Shown here piece by piece: positions 34,407-44,674 of a stretch of 64,000 nucleotides of DNA. Each line of letters starts with the position of its first letter. Position 1 is the stretch's first letter. The notes beneath the pieces are model-generated. The model ran no database searches. It worked only from the letters and a program-made list of their open reading frames with translations, and had not been told where the DNA came from. The translations under genes and the position numbers were made by a program. Source of the stretch: Schizochytrium sp. TIO01 (Eukaryota > Sar > Bigyra > Thraustochytrida > Thraustochytriidae); assembly GCA_004764695.1 (NCBI GenBank), contig SMSO01000004.1:1763501-1827500 (forward strand), read 5' to 3'.

Positions 34407-35390
34407 ATGAGCTACGGAGATTATGGAAATGATGATGGCGGCTATGGCGGAGATGGCGGCTATGGCGGCTATGGTGGCAACGGCGGAGATGGCGGCTACG
34501 GCGGCTATGGCGGCTACGATGGTGCCGGAAACGATGGTGGCTTTATGAATGATGGGAACGATGCTAGCCAAGGTTCACCTTCCTCAAAGCGGAGTAAAAT
34601 TGAGTACCTAGTTCCCGTTACGATTCGTCAAATGATCGAGGCTGTAGAGGTGCCTGAGTCAGGTTTTTCGATTGATGGTAGGCCCGTGAACAAGATCTGC
34701 TGTGTTGGTAAGGTTATGATGTACGTCAAGAAGCAATCAAACTTCGAGGTAGAAATTGAAGACTCCACTGGCAACTTTCGTGCGCAAAAGTGGTTTACTG
34801 GTACCGGCGAAGAGGTAGCTGAGTACCCCGTAGGTTCCATGGTCATGATCCATGGTAACTTGCGCTCATTTGGAGGCAAGCGCAATCTGAGCGCGTTTTC
34901 TGTGCGACTTATTGAGGACTACAACATTCTGACACACCACTTTCTCGAAGCCATGCTCACACACCTTCAGGTTACTCAGGGACCTGTGAACAAGGCCTTA
35001 CGCAACGCTGTTGCTGGAGGCGCCATGATGCAACAGCAGAACCCTGCAGATAACTATGGTTCATCACACAGCGGCATGGACTCCTCCTATGGACAGTCTG
35101 GCCTTGACCCATCAATGAATATGGGCCAATCTTTGACTAGTGCTAATGTCAATGCCGGCCAGGGTGACGGTGGTGACCTGCCTGCGCAAGCCCTCCGCGT
35201 CTTCAATACGCCGGAGGCCGCTGAACTTGAGGAAGGCTACACTCCAGAACAAGTGTTGCAGATCATGCAGGGTCAAGGCTCCAGTGTGAACATCCAGCAG
35301 ATTATCAATGCCATCTCTGTGCTTACGAACGAGGGTCACCTCTATTCTACCATCGATGACAACCACTACAAGTCAACTGGTGAGGGCTAG
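34407..35390 (+). CDS. RPA2: Replication protein A 32-kDa subunit
   Basis: A 327-residue intronless protein. The ATG at 34407 (AAGATGAGC) is used; four more upstream codons start at TTG. RPA32 is the middle subunit of the heterotrimer that coats single-stranded DNA in replication, repair and recombination. Residues 1-50 are a Gly/Tyr/Asp repeat region (GYGG units), followed by a Ser-rich patch with a single SQ and an SP, the usual site of regulatory phosphorylation. The OB fold lies at about 73-185, with VPVTIRQM at its start, NKICCVGKVMMYVKK and FRAQKWF in the core, and MVMIHGNLRSFGGKRNLSAFSVR near its end. After a Met/Gln/Ser linker, a winged-helix domain at about 262-320 (EQVLQIMQ ... INAISVLTNEGHLYSTIDD) would bind repair partners. 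Length is slightly above the human 270 because of the Gly-rich head and the linker. Confidence 0.97.
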   Translation: MSYGDYGNDDGGYGGDGGYGGYGGNGGDGGYGGYGGYDGAGNDGGFMNDGNDASQGSPSSKRSKIEYLVPVTIRQMIEAVEVPESGFSIDGRPVNKICCVGKVMMYVKKQSNFEVEIEDSTGNFRAQKWFTGTGEEVAEYPVGSMVMIHGNLRSFGGKRNLSAFSVRLIEDYNILTHHFLEAMLTHLQVTQGPVNKALRNAVAGGAMMQQQNPADNYGSSHSGMDSSYGQSGLDPSMNMGQSLTSANVNAGQGDGGDLPAQALRVFNTPEAAELEEGYTPEQVLQIMQGQGSSVNIQQIINAISVLTNEGHLYSTIDDNHYKSTGEG

Positions 35391-36016
35391 AAGACAATTA
35401 CCTCTTGATGTCCCCAAAAATGTTTGCCAGCCAAACATTGCTCTACCTAGGTTGTGATTCTTCCCATACCTCTTGTCCCTTATACGAACCCCGTCAAATC
35501 ATTCCCTTACGCGCGGCAGCTGCATGTGGATGAGAAGACAGAATATAGGTGCGGATACACCTCCAAAGTAGCGACGGGCCAAAATTAAGATTATTGTTTC
35601 TCACTTACTCTTCTCACTTGCATTTGCAGAAGCATTAACAACAACATTAACCAGAGGTTCTTGTAACAGAATACGCTGCAAACAACTATATCGACTCGCA
35701 TCAAGCAACACCATGAGCAGCAAAATAACACCACTACCTACATAAAAATAACTACTTCAACAGAAATATTTTTGTTTGATCAATTACATGCTATACACCC
35801 ACACCTAAAAAGTTGGACGAAATTTTATGTCTCAACAAAAACTCAGTTGGTTTATATAAATAATCCACACATAGGATCGCATCTCCGGTTCAGGAATGAC
35901 TATTATCTACTGTCTGCAATGGCACAAGTTACTGTTTTAAGCCAACCTGTTCTTCCTCTCTATCAATCTAAATGTGGTTGCCCCGTGAACGAGGTTAGAT
36001 CACTTACACTTCATCC
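35391..36016. other. Convergent intergenic region
   Basis: 626 bp between the 3' ends of RPA32 (+) and the giant ankyrin/zinc-finger gene (-). AT-rich; no gene or motif that I can support. Confidence 0.5.
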
Positions 36017-39000
36017 TCATTTGCGTTTCGAAGCTGCTGTGGAAAACCCAAAGGGTCTTGTTGGGGTAGCTCCTGTGCTCGGAGTAGGCGCACTAGTTCT
36101 CCTAATACACTCTGCTCTCTCATGAAGCTCACGGTCCTCTTCGCGTATTTCTTCCCCACAACCTAATGAGCACAAGACAATGCGTTTAGGACACTCACGT
36201 CGCTCGTGCCGCTTTAATTTCTCCGCCGGCATCGTAGCGTTACATCCGAGACCACACCATGCAATGCGTTTTCGGCATTCATATTTTTCGTGTGTCTCTA
36301 ATTCATCAAACGGCATCATTTTTGGACACCCAACACGACAACATACCAGTCGTTTGGTGCAAGAATAACGTTTGTGGTGATCTAGTAGCGCGAGTGGAAC
36401 TTTTTCACCACATCCTGAACCACAGGCAACAAGTCTCCGGTCACACTCTTCCTCTAGGTGATATTGAAGGTGCTTTTGCCTAAGACGATCATCAAGACCG
36501 GCCTTGGGACCATCAAACGTGTTCGAGAGGCGACACCCATTGTTTGGGCACCACACAATACGCTCAGCACATTCTGTATCCATGTGGCGTTCCATATCTG
36601 CCAGAGGAACCTTCAAACGACAGCCCAGCTCACATTTTACAAAACGTCGTTTGCACTCTGACTGTAAGTGATTTTTGAGATTCTGTGCTTCTACAAAGTC
36701 TTTGCAGTGGTTTGGGCAGTCAACGGGCCGCCTCGGGCATGCTTTAAGCTCATGGGCAAAGCGATCCTTGTATTTTGCACCTTCTTTACACTTCCATCGA
36801 CAAGGCACAATCCTTGAACTACAACGCAATTGCTCATGACTATCACGAAGTCGTGCGACCAATTCTTTTCCACAACCGGGAATTCGACACCGGACTAGGC
36901 GTTCAGGACAAAGCTTGCGGCGGTGCTCAGAATATTTACACCAAGGAAGTACTGCTCCGCAACCATTCTCACATGTTTGCGCACGCATTGGACAATCGGA
37001 CTTGTCATGCACATGCATTTTTTCCAAAATCACCATTTCGTTGCATCGAAGACAGGGAATTCGGCGTTTTATACAGCAATAGTCAACATGCCATTGCTTG
37101 GTGCATGCTTTGACATCACTAGCTCCGCATCCATTTGGGCAAGTCTCTGGCCGTTGAGGGCAAATACTCGTCATGTGTTCTTTCAGCTCTTCTGCCCACA
37201 TACCAGTTATGCCACATTTATATGGACATTCAACTATGCGCTTGGGACACAGATGATTTTCATGATACACAACGTAGTCAGAATCCTTCTCCTTCTCAAT
37301 CTCTGCTCTTGTCATCGTGCGTGAGAAGAATGACTTTGGTAAGACACGAAGCTTGGCTCCGCAGCCCCATCCGCAAACAACCACTTGGTTTGCTTGGCCG
37401 CGTTGAGCAACAGCATCTCCAAGATTGCCATATTTAACTTGTGCTAGTTGTCTAACAACTTCCACAAAGTTACTCCCACGAGCCCTTTCAATGGCTGTTT
37501 TCCCATAGATATCTTGGCGGTTTAAGTCTGCACCGTGCTCCAACAAAAGCCTGCACGCCTCCCATTTGCCGGCTGCTGCAGCATGGATGAGTGCTGTTTT
37601 GCCATCTTGTAAAACTTGATCGGGAATGGCACCTCGCTTCAAAAGGGCTTCCATAACGTTTATTCGTCCGGCCTTACTTGCCATCGAGAGTGGTGTGTGC
37701 ATAATGTGCGTTTCGCGATTTACATTCGGCGATTTATTGGGCAAATCCAGTAGCAACTCAACAGCAAGAACCTGCTCATTGTCTTTATTCACAGCTTCTG
37801 TGCCTCTCCAGGAAGCATAAGTGAGTGCGGTATGACCTTCTGGTGTTTCGTAGTCTATGGTTGCGCCTGTTTCAACAAGGAGAACGATTTTCTCGAAGTC
37901 CTCGACAAGAATGGCTTCTCCCATGCTCTTATTGAGCTTTCGCATCTTATCAATTTCCTGTTCTCGCTGCTTCTTTTGAAGTGCTTGCTCGCGCAATGCT
38001 TCACAATGCTCAATATGCTTTTGTTTCTCTCTTTCAACGAATCGAAGGGTGTCTTCATTTGCACCAGACTTATCCCACCCGACGCCGTGTTTCCAAGAAA
38101 AACACCCTTGATATTTAACACCTGCTTGGGCTACATCTAGTGTTGTCTTCACGGGCTTGCGCTCCTCCGGGAGTTCTGTAATTTCGTGGCCTAACAGTTG
38201 CAAGCGTAGAATTTCTTCCTCTGGAAGCTCTTCAACTGCATAGATAGTTGGATGCCCACGTTTAAATCTCGCATTTATATGATTCCATGGTGTTGGAAAG
38301 CGATACGGAATAGGTCCCACAGGGAATACAGAACTCTCTCGGTGAATACGGGCTCCCCGGAGTATCAAAAGCCGAGCGCACTCATAATGACCATTGTAAA
38401 TAGCATGTGAGAGAGGAGTTCGGCTAGTTTGACGCCAATGACGGTGCTTTGACGCAAGCTTCTTCACTTGGAAAAGAAAAATCAAATCTTCGTTCCGAAA
38501 TTGGCTTGCAAGAGCGCGTGACCATGGTGGGCGGTGCTTTCTTCGCAAATAGTGCTTGACAACAATCTGTGCGAGCCTGATTGCCACATCGCGATGCTCG
38601 TCTTCGTATTCGACAGCAGCACCGCGCTCTAAAAGTAACTCTACAACGCGGACATCACCATACATAGCCGCCCATGACAAAGCACAGTGACCAGCGGATG
38701 ATCGGGCAGATAGAAGTCGAACACAATTGAGTTGAGAGCGTGTATCCTTCAGAGTCTTTGTTTTTTCATCAAGCTCGCTAACAACATCCTCAAGGGGGAC
38801 TGACGCTGCCAAGACTTTGCTTTCCGCGAAGCGACACTGATGGCTAGCCTCATCTACTTTCAGCTGAAGCTTATTTAGTGCAAGTCTTAAAGCGCTTATC
38901 TCTTTGCGATTCGGTAGCAACACCGCATGTACAACATGGTGTTTGGTTGCAGCTGCATGTGCCCATATATTCATGGCATCAAGCAACTTCAAGCGACCCG

Positions 39001-42000
39001 AGCTATCGCTATCATTATCTTGGTCATCTTCTAAATTCTTTTGTTCTTGTTGTCTTGACTGAGGTCTTTTGCTGTTTTGATGGCCCTTTGCGCTTTCTTG
39101 AGAATCAGGAACATGTAAGCTTGTAGCCATTGCACACATAGCAGCAAAGCTTGACCCATTTCTTTCGAGTCCTTGATCGATCGCTTCAATCAAATTCTTG
39201 CTTCGAGCGACCGCCATGGCATCTATTCGACCATTGTTTAGAATCATTAGCAGTCTTCTCTTCAGATTCTGATCGCGCACTAACTGCTGACGACCAATGT
39301 TCCAATAGTTATTGATCACAATACTTGTTCGAATAGTATCCCGTTCCTTCAACGGTTCAATATTCAAGAGAGTGCACATGAGCTGCATTACTAAGTGCAT
39401 GTCTTGTGTTGGCTCTGTAATTGCATCTAGCTCACGAAAGTCTTCGCGTCCAACGAAATGTAGAGCACGAGTTGCCGCAGACACTAGAGGTTCCATTTCT
39501 TCTGTCTCTGCATAAGTACATGCTTGCTCGAGCTCTGTGATGCGTCCCTCCAAAGACTTGAACTCGTCGAGAAGGTCTTGTAAAATCCTCGAGCGACGTT
39601 CAAATCCAGGCAGTGCAGCAGTTTGCTGAGTTTCTAACTCTTCGCGCATGGTTTCCAGTGTTCGAATTCGCTCATCAAGCTCAATGCACTGGTTGTGCAA
39701 TATTGTCTTTTGATCAGGGAAATGAGGCAATCCCAATGCGAGCAAATTGTCAAGAGGCTCCAGTTCGCATAACATGATATTACGGAACAGAGATGCTAAG
39801 TCACGACGGAATGAGCTTGCCAGTTCTAACTTATCAACAAGGGTTTTATTGCCAAGGCGCTGAGCTAGACCAATAGGCGTCAGTGCATTTTTGCTGGCTT
39901 CATCAATTGAGACGCCATGTTCAATAAGGAATTCAACAACTTCAACATGTCCATGCATGATTGCTTGAAGCAATGGCGTGTGACCTCTAGAGGTTTCGCG
40001 ATTAAGATCAGCGCCCTTTTCTGTTAAAAAATGCAAAATCTCGAGTTGACCGTGCATTGCTGCACGAGTGATTGGTGAATGGCCAACACGGGACTCTATG
40101 GCCAAAATCTCAGCCAACTGCGCTCTTTTACACCTTGCTTCTTCCGCCCGGTCCATGGGTTTATCGTAGGCTTCTCTCGGTAAATTTTCAATCATGGAGA
40201 TGATTGTTTGTGCAAGCGCCAGCTCACCTTTTCCACATGCGTAAGATAAGCAAGACTCTTGATGTTCTTCGCACACGACAAGTCGCGCGGCTCCACGTTC
40301 AATATCACTTGTGAGCCAGGAGCGTAACGATCGTGTGCATGCTGCACTATCGGCACCGCATGGGATCTTGCGATTGTGGCAAACTTGTAGATGACTCTCA
40401 AGTTGCTCAGCTCGAACTATATCGCCACAAGAGTTTGGGCAAACCATAGGTCGTCTTCGGCATTCATGCTCCTCATGATGGCGCCGTCGACTCCACCTCA
40501 CATCAAGACCACATCCTTGTCTGCAATCCTCTACACGATTATCACAAAACTTGACTTCGTGAATTTCCATTTCATCATCAGCAACAAGCTGCCGACAACC
40601 AAGAGGGCACCAGCGCTTTCGTTTGGGGCAAACAGAAGCTTGATGCTTGGCAATTTCGTCTAAGGGAAATGTTTCTCCACACTCACATAGTGTAGGTCTG
40701 CGTGAGCAAGTTTCAACTTTGTGGGTAGAAATTTCTCTGAATGTACATACCTTCACGAGTCCACATTGAGGGCAATCTACAAGGCGGAGAGGGCACTCAT
40801 CATTCTCATGCTTAGGCTGCTCTTCAGCCCACATGCGCTCGATCCCACACCCAAACTGACACTGGACTTCTCGTTTGGGGCATGCATGTTCAAGGTGGTC
40901 TTCCATCTTACGTCGTTCAATATAAGCACCGCATCCAAGTAAGCAACGAACTTTGGCAGCTTCACAATCAACGGTGGCGTGTGTTGGCAAAGCAATCTTA
41001 TCGATCCATTCACCACAACTACATTTCACCTTCTGAAATTGACATTCGGTATTTTCATGGCGCCAAAGGTTGCAATGCAAAGTCTCGGTCCCACAACCCG
41101 GGTTACTACACCTAACAACACGTCGGATACAACCTTGCTGTAAATGGGTATCAAGCTGCTCCTCTTGCATAACCTGGCCACACTGATTTGGACACTGAAG
41201 ATGGCGTTTTGGGCACTCTAAACCAATGTGCTTCAGGCGATCACATGCTTTCATAGTCCCGCAGGTCCAACCCGCAAGATCCATGGGCTCGACATCAGAA
41301 AGAGGCCCGGCTGGGTCACCAAAGATACCTTCAATATGGTTTTTGCCATCGTTGGCTGGTCGAACCGTATGTTTCCCCGAGTCAGCATCAAAAGATAGAA
41401 CAAATCCAACCTGGCGTCCTTGGTCAAAACGAACACGTCTTCCAACATAATCCAAGAGACATGGTAAAACGCGATTTGGGCATGTTCCTGATTCATGCAT
41501 AACGTGAGCTTGAACATGCTGAATTTCCATAACTTCGCTACAACCGAGAGGACATGGTACAGGCCTCCTGAAGCATTCATTTGCTTCGTGTTGGGCCATA
41601 TGTTGGGCTTGTATATCTGGTGTTCCACAATCGTACCGACATTTAATTATGCGCCGTTCACAAAAGTGACATTCATGGACCTGTCGACGATCAAGTGGCC
41701 CGAGTACAATACCACAACCCAGACTGCATGGTTGTTTACAAAAATTATCCTCGTGCTCGTTCCTCTCAACAAATCGAAGACGGAGGCCACACCCTACACG
41801 ACAAGTTACGTAACGATTTGGACACGCATGTGCGCGATGTGCAGCAAGCTTATTCCATTCCATGTAAGATCCACAACCCTCGTGTGTGGATGTGGTTGTG
41901 CACTGGACAACCCGAAGTGGGCAGTCTGAATTTTCATGTTCTGCTAGGTGACGATGTTGTAAAAGTTCTCCGCAACCAAGTCTACATTCGCGAGAACGGA

Positions 42001-43573
42001 ACTCACACTTATGAATTTCATGTGACCCAATGTCCTCCTGTCTCATTTTGACTTTGCAACCTCGATACACGTTACAGCATAGTACAATTCTACGTGAACA
42101 TTCGTGTTCTAAGTGGTGCTGCATCTCTGATGCAGAAACTTGCGCTCCACATTCTCGGTCACACTGAATGATGCGTTTCGGGCAATCCCAATACTCATGC
42201 CTGCTTATTCGATCTACTCGATCTCGGAACCCACATCCATTTTTGCATTCTCTCGGGGCTTTTGCTTGAGCTTCTGACCTAAGACGCTCTTTTCGTGCAT
42301 CAACACGTTGATGTGCCTCCAAGAGAACCTCTTGCACATCGGTATCACCCATTAACTTTGCATACTCTGCAGCATCACGCCCACTAGCATCTTTTGCCAT
42401 TATGAGATCAAGAAAAAAAACTCCCCAGTCTTTGTACTTTTCGACACTATCCATGTCTGTAATCTGAACGTCAACCGCTGTTAGAAGGTCATCACGGTGT
42501 CGCATAGCCAAGTCCAAAGCGTGGTCGATAATAAGCATGGCCACACGACTGTGACCATTGGTGATAGCATACATGAGCGGGGTCTTGCGCTCTTTTAGAG
42601 TACGGTGCTCTAAATCTGCACCTTGAGCAATTAGATTCTGTACTGCATCATACTGGCCACATGCTGCTGCCCAGCTAAGCGCCGAATGACCTCCTGTAAG
42701 GGACGAGAGATTGATGTCCGCACCGTGATGCAGCAATAAGCTCAGGAGCTCAAGGTGGTTCGCTGCTGCTGCGCGATGCAGCGCTGTCATCCCACCTTCA
42801 ATTGTGGTATTTAAATAATACGTATCAAAGTTTTGTACATTTGATTTTTGAAGCTCTTGGGGCTCGTGGCTTTGGTCCAATAGTTTTTGTCGTTCGCGCA
42901 CAGCTCTGTCAAAAGTATGTCTAGATTGCTTACATTCTACAACAAGAGAAAATATTTCTTCGAGGTTGTTTTCGCGTATATGGCTACGGATGATATCTGT
43001 AAGTCTGTTATTCTCTGCAAATATGTTTGCATCAAGCTTTTTCCTACGTGCCATGTCAGCAAGTCGACGGCGTTGCCACCCAAGCTCTGAATTCACAGCT
43101 TCTTCTAGCAGATGTGCGCATACTTTATGACGAGCCATGCGAGCCCAGTCAAGGGCAGAGCGCCCAGCTACATCTTTGCGAAAGACGTCAACATTTTGAG
43201 TATCCAACAAAGTCTGTACAACTTTATCATGCCCACCAGCTGCGGCTTTCATGAGTCCTGACCTTCCAGCTTGGTTAGCGTGGTCTGGAGCAGCTCCATG
43301 TTGTAGTAGTGCTTTCACAACACTAAGTTCCCCTGCGCCGCAGGCCTTAGTGAGTAAGGTTTCTTCACCTGGACATCGCTGATCAGGATCAACTTCGCCA
43401 GCGTCTACCATCCATAGTGCTTCTTCGAAGTCATACCTCGCAACTAGTTGTTCAAACTGCTTTTTCTCCCTAGGTCCTGTTTCGAGCCTCTTTATTGACG
43501 GCGAGCATACTCCATCTCGATTCTGCTCTTCTATGGCAGGGACAGCGATAGTCTCAGCCTCCTCCTCGTGCAT
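36017..43573 (-). CDS. Giant ankyrin-repeat / TRAF-type zinc-finger protein
   Basis: A 2518-residue frame with no intron, starting at the ATG at 43573 (27 further upstream codons begin with TTG). Order of parts, in approximate residues: ankyrin repeats (30-430), a zinc-finger array (440-1065) of about 20 units, ankyrin repeats (1105-1250), a helical, probably coiled-coil part (1270-1560), ankyrin repeats (1625-2035) and a second zinc-finger array (2065-2480) of about 14 units. The finger unit is about 25-30 residues: GCG near the start, then H-x(3-5)-C, P/x-x-R and a final C before the next unit, as in TRAF-type fingers. The first array is broken at about 708-775 by a strand-rich insert beginning GRRVRFDQGRQVGFV, which looks SH3/Tudor-like. 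No RING, kinase or MATH domain is visible, so it is probably a scaffold for protein complexes. Partners and pathway unknown. Confidence 0.9.
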   Translation of the reverse strand: MHEEEAETIAVPAIEEQNRDGVCSPSIKRLETGPREKKQFEQLVARYDFEEALWMVDAGEVDPDQRCPGEETLLTKACGAGELSVVKALLQHGAAPDHANQAGRSGLMKAAAGGHDKVVQTLLDTQNVDVFRKDVAGRSALDWARMARHKVCAHLLEEAVNSELGWQRRRLADMARRKKLDANIFAENNRLTDIIRSHIRENNLEEIFSLVVECKQSRHTFDRAVRERQKLLDQSHEPQELQKSNVQNFDTYYLNTTIEGGMTALHRAAAANHLELLSLLLHHGADINLSSLTGGHSALSWAAACGQYDAVQNLIAQGADLEHRTLKERKTPLMYAITNGHSRVAMLIIDHALDLAMRHRDDLLTAVDVQITDMDSVEKYKDWGVFFLDLIMAKDASGRDAAEYAKLMGDTDVQEVLLEAHQRVDARKERLRSEAQAKAPRECKNGCGFRDRVDRISRHEYWDCPKRIIQCDRECGAQVSASEMQHHLEHECSRRIVLCCNVYRGCKVKMRQEDIGSHEIHKCEFRSRECRLGCGELLQHRHLAEHENSDCPLRVVQCTTTSTHEGCGSYMEWNKLAAHRAHACPNRYVTCRVGCGLRLRFVERNEHEDNFCKQPCSLGCGIVLGPLDRRQVHECHFCERRIIKCRYDCGTPDIQAQHMAQHEANECFRRPVPCPLGCSEVMEIQHVQAHVMHESGTCPNRVLPCLLDYVGRRVRFDQGRQVGFVLSFDADSGKHTVRPANDGKNHIEGIFGDPAGPLSDVEPMDLAGWTCGTMKACDRLKHIGLECPKRHLQCPNQCGQVMQEEQLDTHLQQGCIRRVVRCSNPGCGTETLHCNLWRHENTECQFQKVKCSCGEWIDKIALPTHATVDCEAAKVRCLLGCGAYIERRKMEDHLEHACPKREVQCQFGCGIERMWAEEQPKHENDECPLRLVDCPQCGLVKVCTFREISTHKVETCSRRPTLCECGETFPLDEIAKHQASVCPKRKRWCPLGCRQLVADDEMEIHEVKFCDNRVEDCRQGCGLDVRWSRRRHHEEHECRRRPMVCPNSCGDIVRAEQLESHLQVCHNRKIPCGADSAACTRSLRSWLTSDIERGAARLVVCEEHQESCLSYACGKGELALAQTIISMIENLPREAYDKPMDRAEEARCKRAQLAEILAIESRVGHSPITRAAMHGQLEILHFLTEKGADLNRETSRGHTPLLQAIMHGHVEVVEFLIEHGVSIDEASKNALTPIGLAQRLGNKTLVDKLELASSFRRDLASLFRNIMLCELEPLDNLLALGLPHFPDQKTILHNQCIELDERIRTLETMREELETQQTAALPGFERRSRILQDLLDEFKSLEGRITELEQACTYAETEEMEPLVSAATRALHFVGREDFRELDAITEPTQDMHLVMQLMCTLLNIEPLKERDTIRTSIVINNYWNIGRQQLVRDQNLKRRLLMILNNGRIDAMAVARSKNLIEAIDQGLERNGSSFAAMCAMATSLHVPDSQESAKGHQNSKRPQSRQQEQKNLEDDQDNDSDSSGRLKLLDAMNIWAHAAATKHHVVHAVLLPNRKEISALRLALNKLQLKVDEASHQCRFAESKVLAASVPLEDVVSELDEKTKTLKDTRSQLNCVRLLSARSSAGHCALSWAAMYGDVRVVELLLERGAAVEYEDEHRDVAIRLAQIVVKHYLRRKHRPPWSRALASQFRNEDLIFLFQVKKLASKHRHWRQTSRTPLSHAIYNGHYECARLLILRGARIHRESSVFPVGPIPYRFPTPWNHINARFKRGHPTIYAVEELPEEEILRLQLLGHEITELPEERKPVKTTLDVAQAGVKYQGCFSWKHGVGWDKSGANEDTLRFVEREKQKHIEHCEALREQALQKKQREQEIDKMRKLNKSMGEAILVEDFEKIVLLVETGATIDYETPEGHTALTYASWRGTEAVNKDNEQVLAVELLLDLPNKSPNVNRETHIMHTPLSMASKAGRINVMEALLKRGAIPDQVLQDGKTALIHAAAAGKWEACRLLLEHGADLNRQDIYGKTAIERARGSNFVEVVRQLAQVKYGNLGDAVAQRGQANQVVVCGWGCGAKLRVLPKSFFSRTMTRAEIEKEKDSDYVVYHENHLCPKRIVECPYKCGITGMWAEELKEHMTSICPQRPETCPNGCGASDVKACTKQWHVDYCCIKRRIPCLRCNEMVILEKMHVHDKSDCPMRAQTCENGCGAVLPWCKYSEHRRKLCPERLVRCRIPGCGKELVARLRDSHEQLRCSSRIVPCRWKCKEGAKYKDRFAHELKACPRRPVDCPNHCKDFVEAQNLKNHLQSECKRRFVKCELGCRLKVPLADMERHMDTECAERIVWCPNNGCRLSNTFDGPKAGLDDRLRQKHLQYHLEEECDRRLVACGSGCGEKVPLALLDHHKRYSCTKRLVCCRVGCPKMMPFDELETHEKYECRKRIAWCGLGCNATMPAEKLKRHERRECPKRIVLCSLGCGEEIREEDRELHERAECIRRTSAPTPSTGATPTRPFGFSTAASKRK

Positions 43574-44365
43574 CTCGCTGAGCAATACCAAGTGCGCCAC
43601 ATGCACAAGCTGCGATTTAGTTGACTCTTCGCTGCCCCTTCCCGAATCCCCCAACCCAAGTTTGCCTCACACACGCAACTTATCTATCACTGACCCCTTT
43701 AAACATTCAATACAGTTCATTCCTGTAGCAGCAAATTGAGGAAAGCGGGTATGAATAAGTAAGCATATAAACAAACAAGCCCAAATTGTAGTCATGGCAA
43801 ACTTAATACTATCACTCACACAACAAATCCATATACATATAATGACAGGCATCAGAGGCTTTCATACTATTTACCTCCCTCTCCATCGCTCTCTTCCCTT
43901 ATAATCATTGACTTAGCCTCGCTCAGTTCTATCCTCTAAGTCCTTTCCCCAGAACGGAATCTCAATGCTTTGACGCAGAGTGCCGTTGAGCCGGTTGTGC
44001 TTCTGCGTTATCCTACTATGGAGATTAAGAGTCTTTTACACGTTCCCTGGAGAGGAGCACTAGGAGGGATTAGGCTAATTCTCCTATCTATCTGTCTGTT
44101 AGATTGCTCTTTTCATTCATTAAATGAAAATAGTGATATATAATTTGCTATATTAATTTTATTACGTATAAAGTATTATAGTGTTTCATTTGATTTGTAT
44201 GAGTTTTGGTTCATGGAGTACTATTTCTGGGTTCTGACGGCACTGGGCTGGCAGAGCGGCAAGTGAGAGAACTTTGGGAGGTCCGAAGCCTGTTGGGTAT
44301 AAGGGGCAGTATCAGGCACCTTGGTGAGTGGCTTGAAGAAAGGTTTCCTTGCGCGCTGTGGCAGG
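43574..44365. other. Divergent intergenic region
   Basis: 792 bp between the giant gene start (-) and the LC8 gene start (+). A TATAAA is at 44167-44172, about 195 bp before the LC8 ATG. A GTGAGT at 44323 and a GGCAG at 44360-44364 could bound a 42-bp intron in the LC8 leader, but that is uncertain. Confidence 0.4.
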
Positions 44366-44674
44366 ATGACGGACAGCGTAACGGAATGGAGGCACATGTG
44401 GGGCGCCAAGGTGAGCGTACCGTGCGATATGGACATGGATCAGCTGAAGAACACCGTGGAAAAAGCCAAAGAAGTTCTGAAAGACCTCTCTCCTGGATCA
44501 GAACCTTCACAGGACCATGCAGCAGAGATCAAGAACTTCTGTGACGACTGCTACGGGAGGAGTTGGCAAGTAGTTGTGGGACGCCACTTTGGAGTTCATG
44601 CCATTCATGACGTCAAACACTTTGCCTTCTTCTACATTGGGGAGGCTGCCGTTCTTGTTCTGCGAACACAGTGA
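44366..44674 (+). CDS. LC8-type dynein light chain
   Basis: A 102-residue protein from the ATG at 44366; the frame is open for 15 codons upstream but without an ATG. The C-terminal half matches the LC8/DYNLL/DNAL4 fold: AAEIKNFCDDCYGRSWQVVVG is helix 2 and the first strand, followed by RHFGVHAIHDVKHFAFFYIG and a final AAVLVLRTQ strand. LC8 proteins form dimers that bind short linear motifs in dynein intermediate chains and many other partners. Some paralogues are specific to the outer dynein arm of cilia. This sequence is more divergent than ubiquitous LC8 (which is about 90 residues and nearly invariant), so an axonemal LC8-like or DNAL4-like chain is more likely. That would fit a flagellated life stage. 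The short N-terminal extension (MTDSVTEWRHMW) is unfamiliar and the 5' end could be spliced. Confidence 0.85.
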   Translation: MTDSVTEWRHMWGAKVSVPCDMDMDQLKNTVEKAKEVLKDLSPGSEPSQDHAAEIKNFCDDCYGRSWQVVVGRHFGVHAIHDVKHFAFFYIGEAAVLVLRTQ

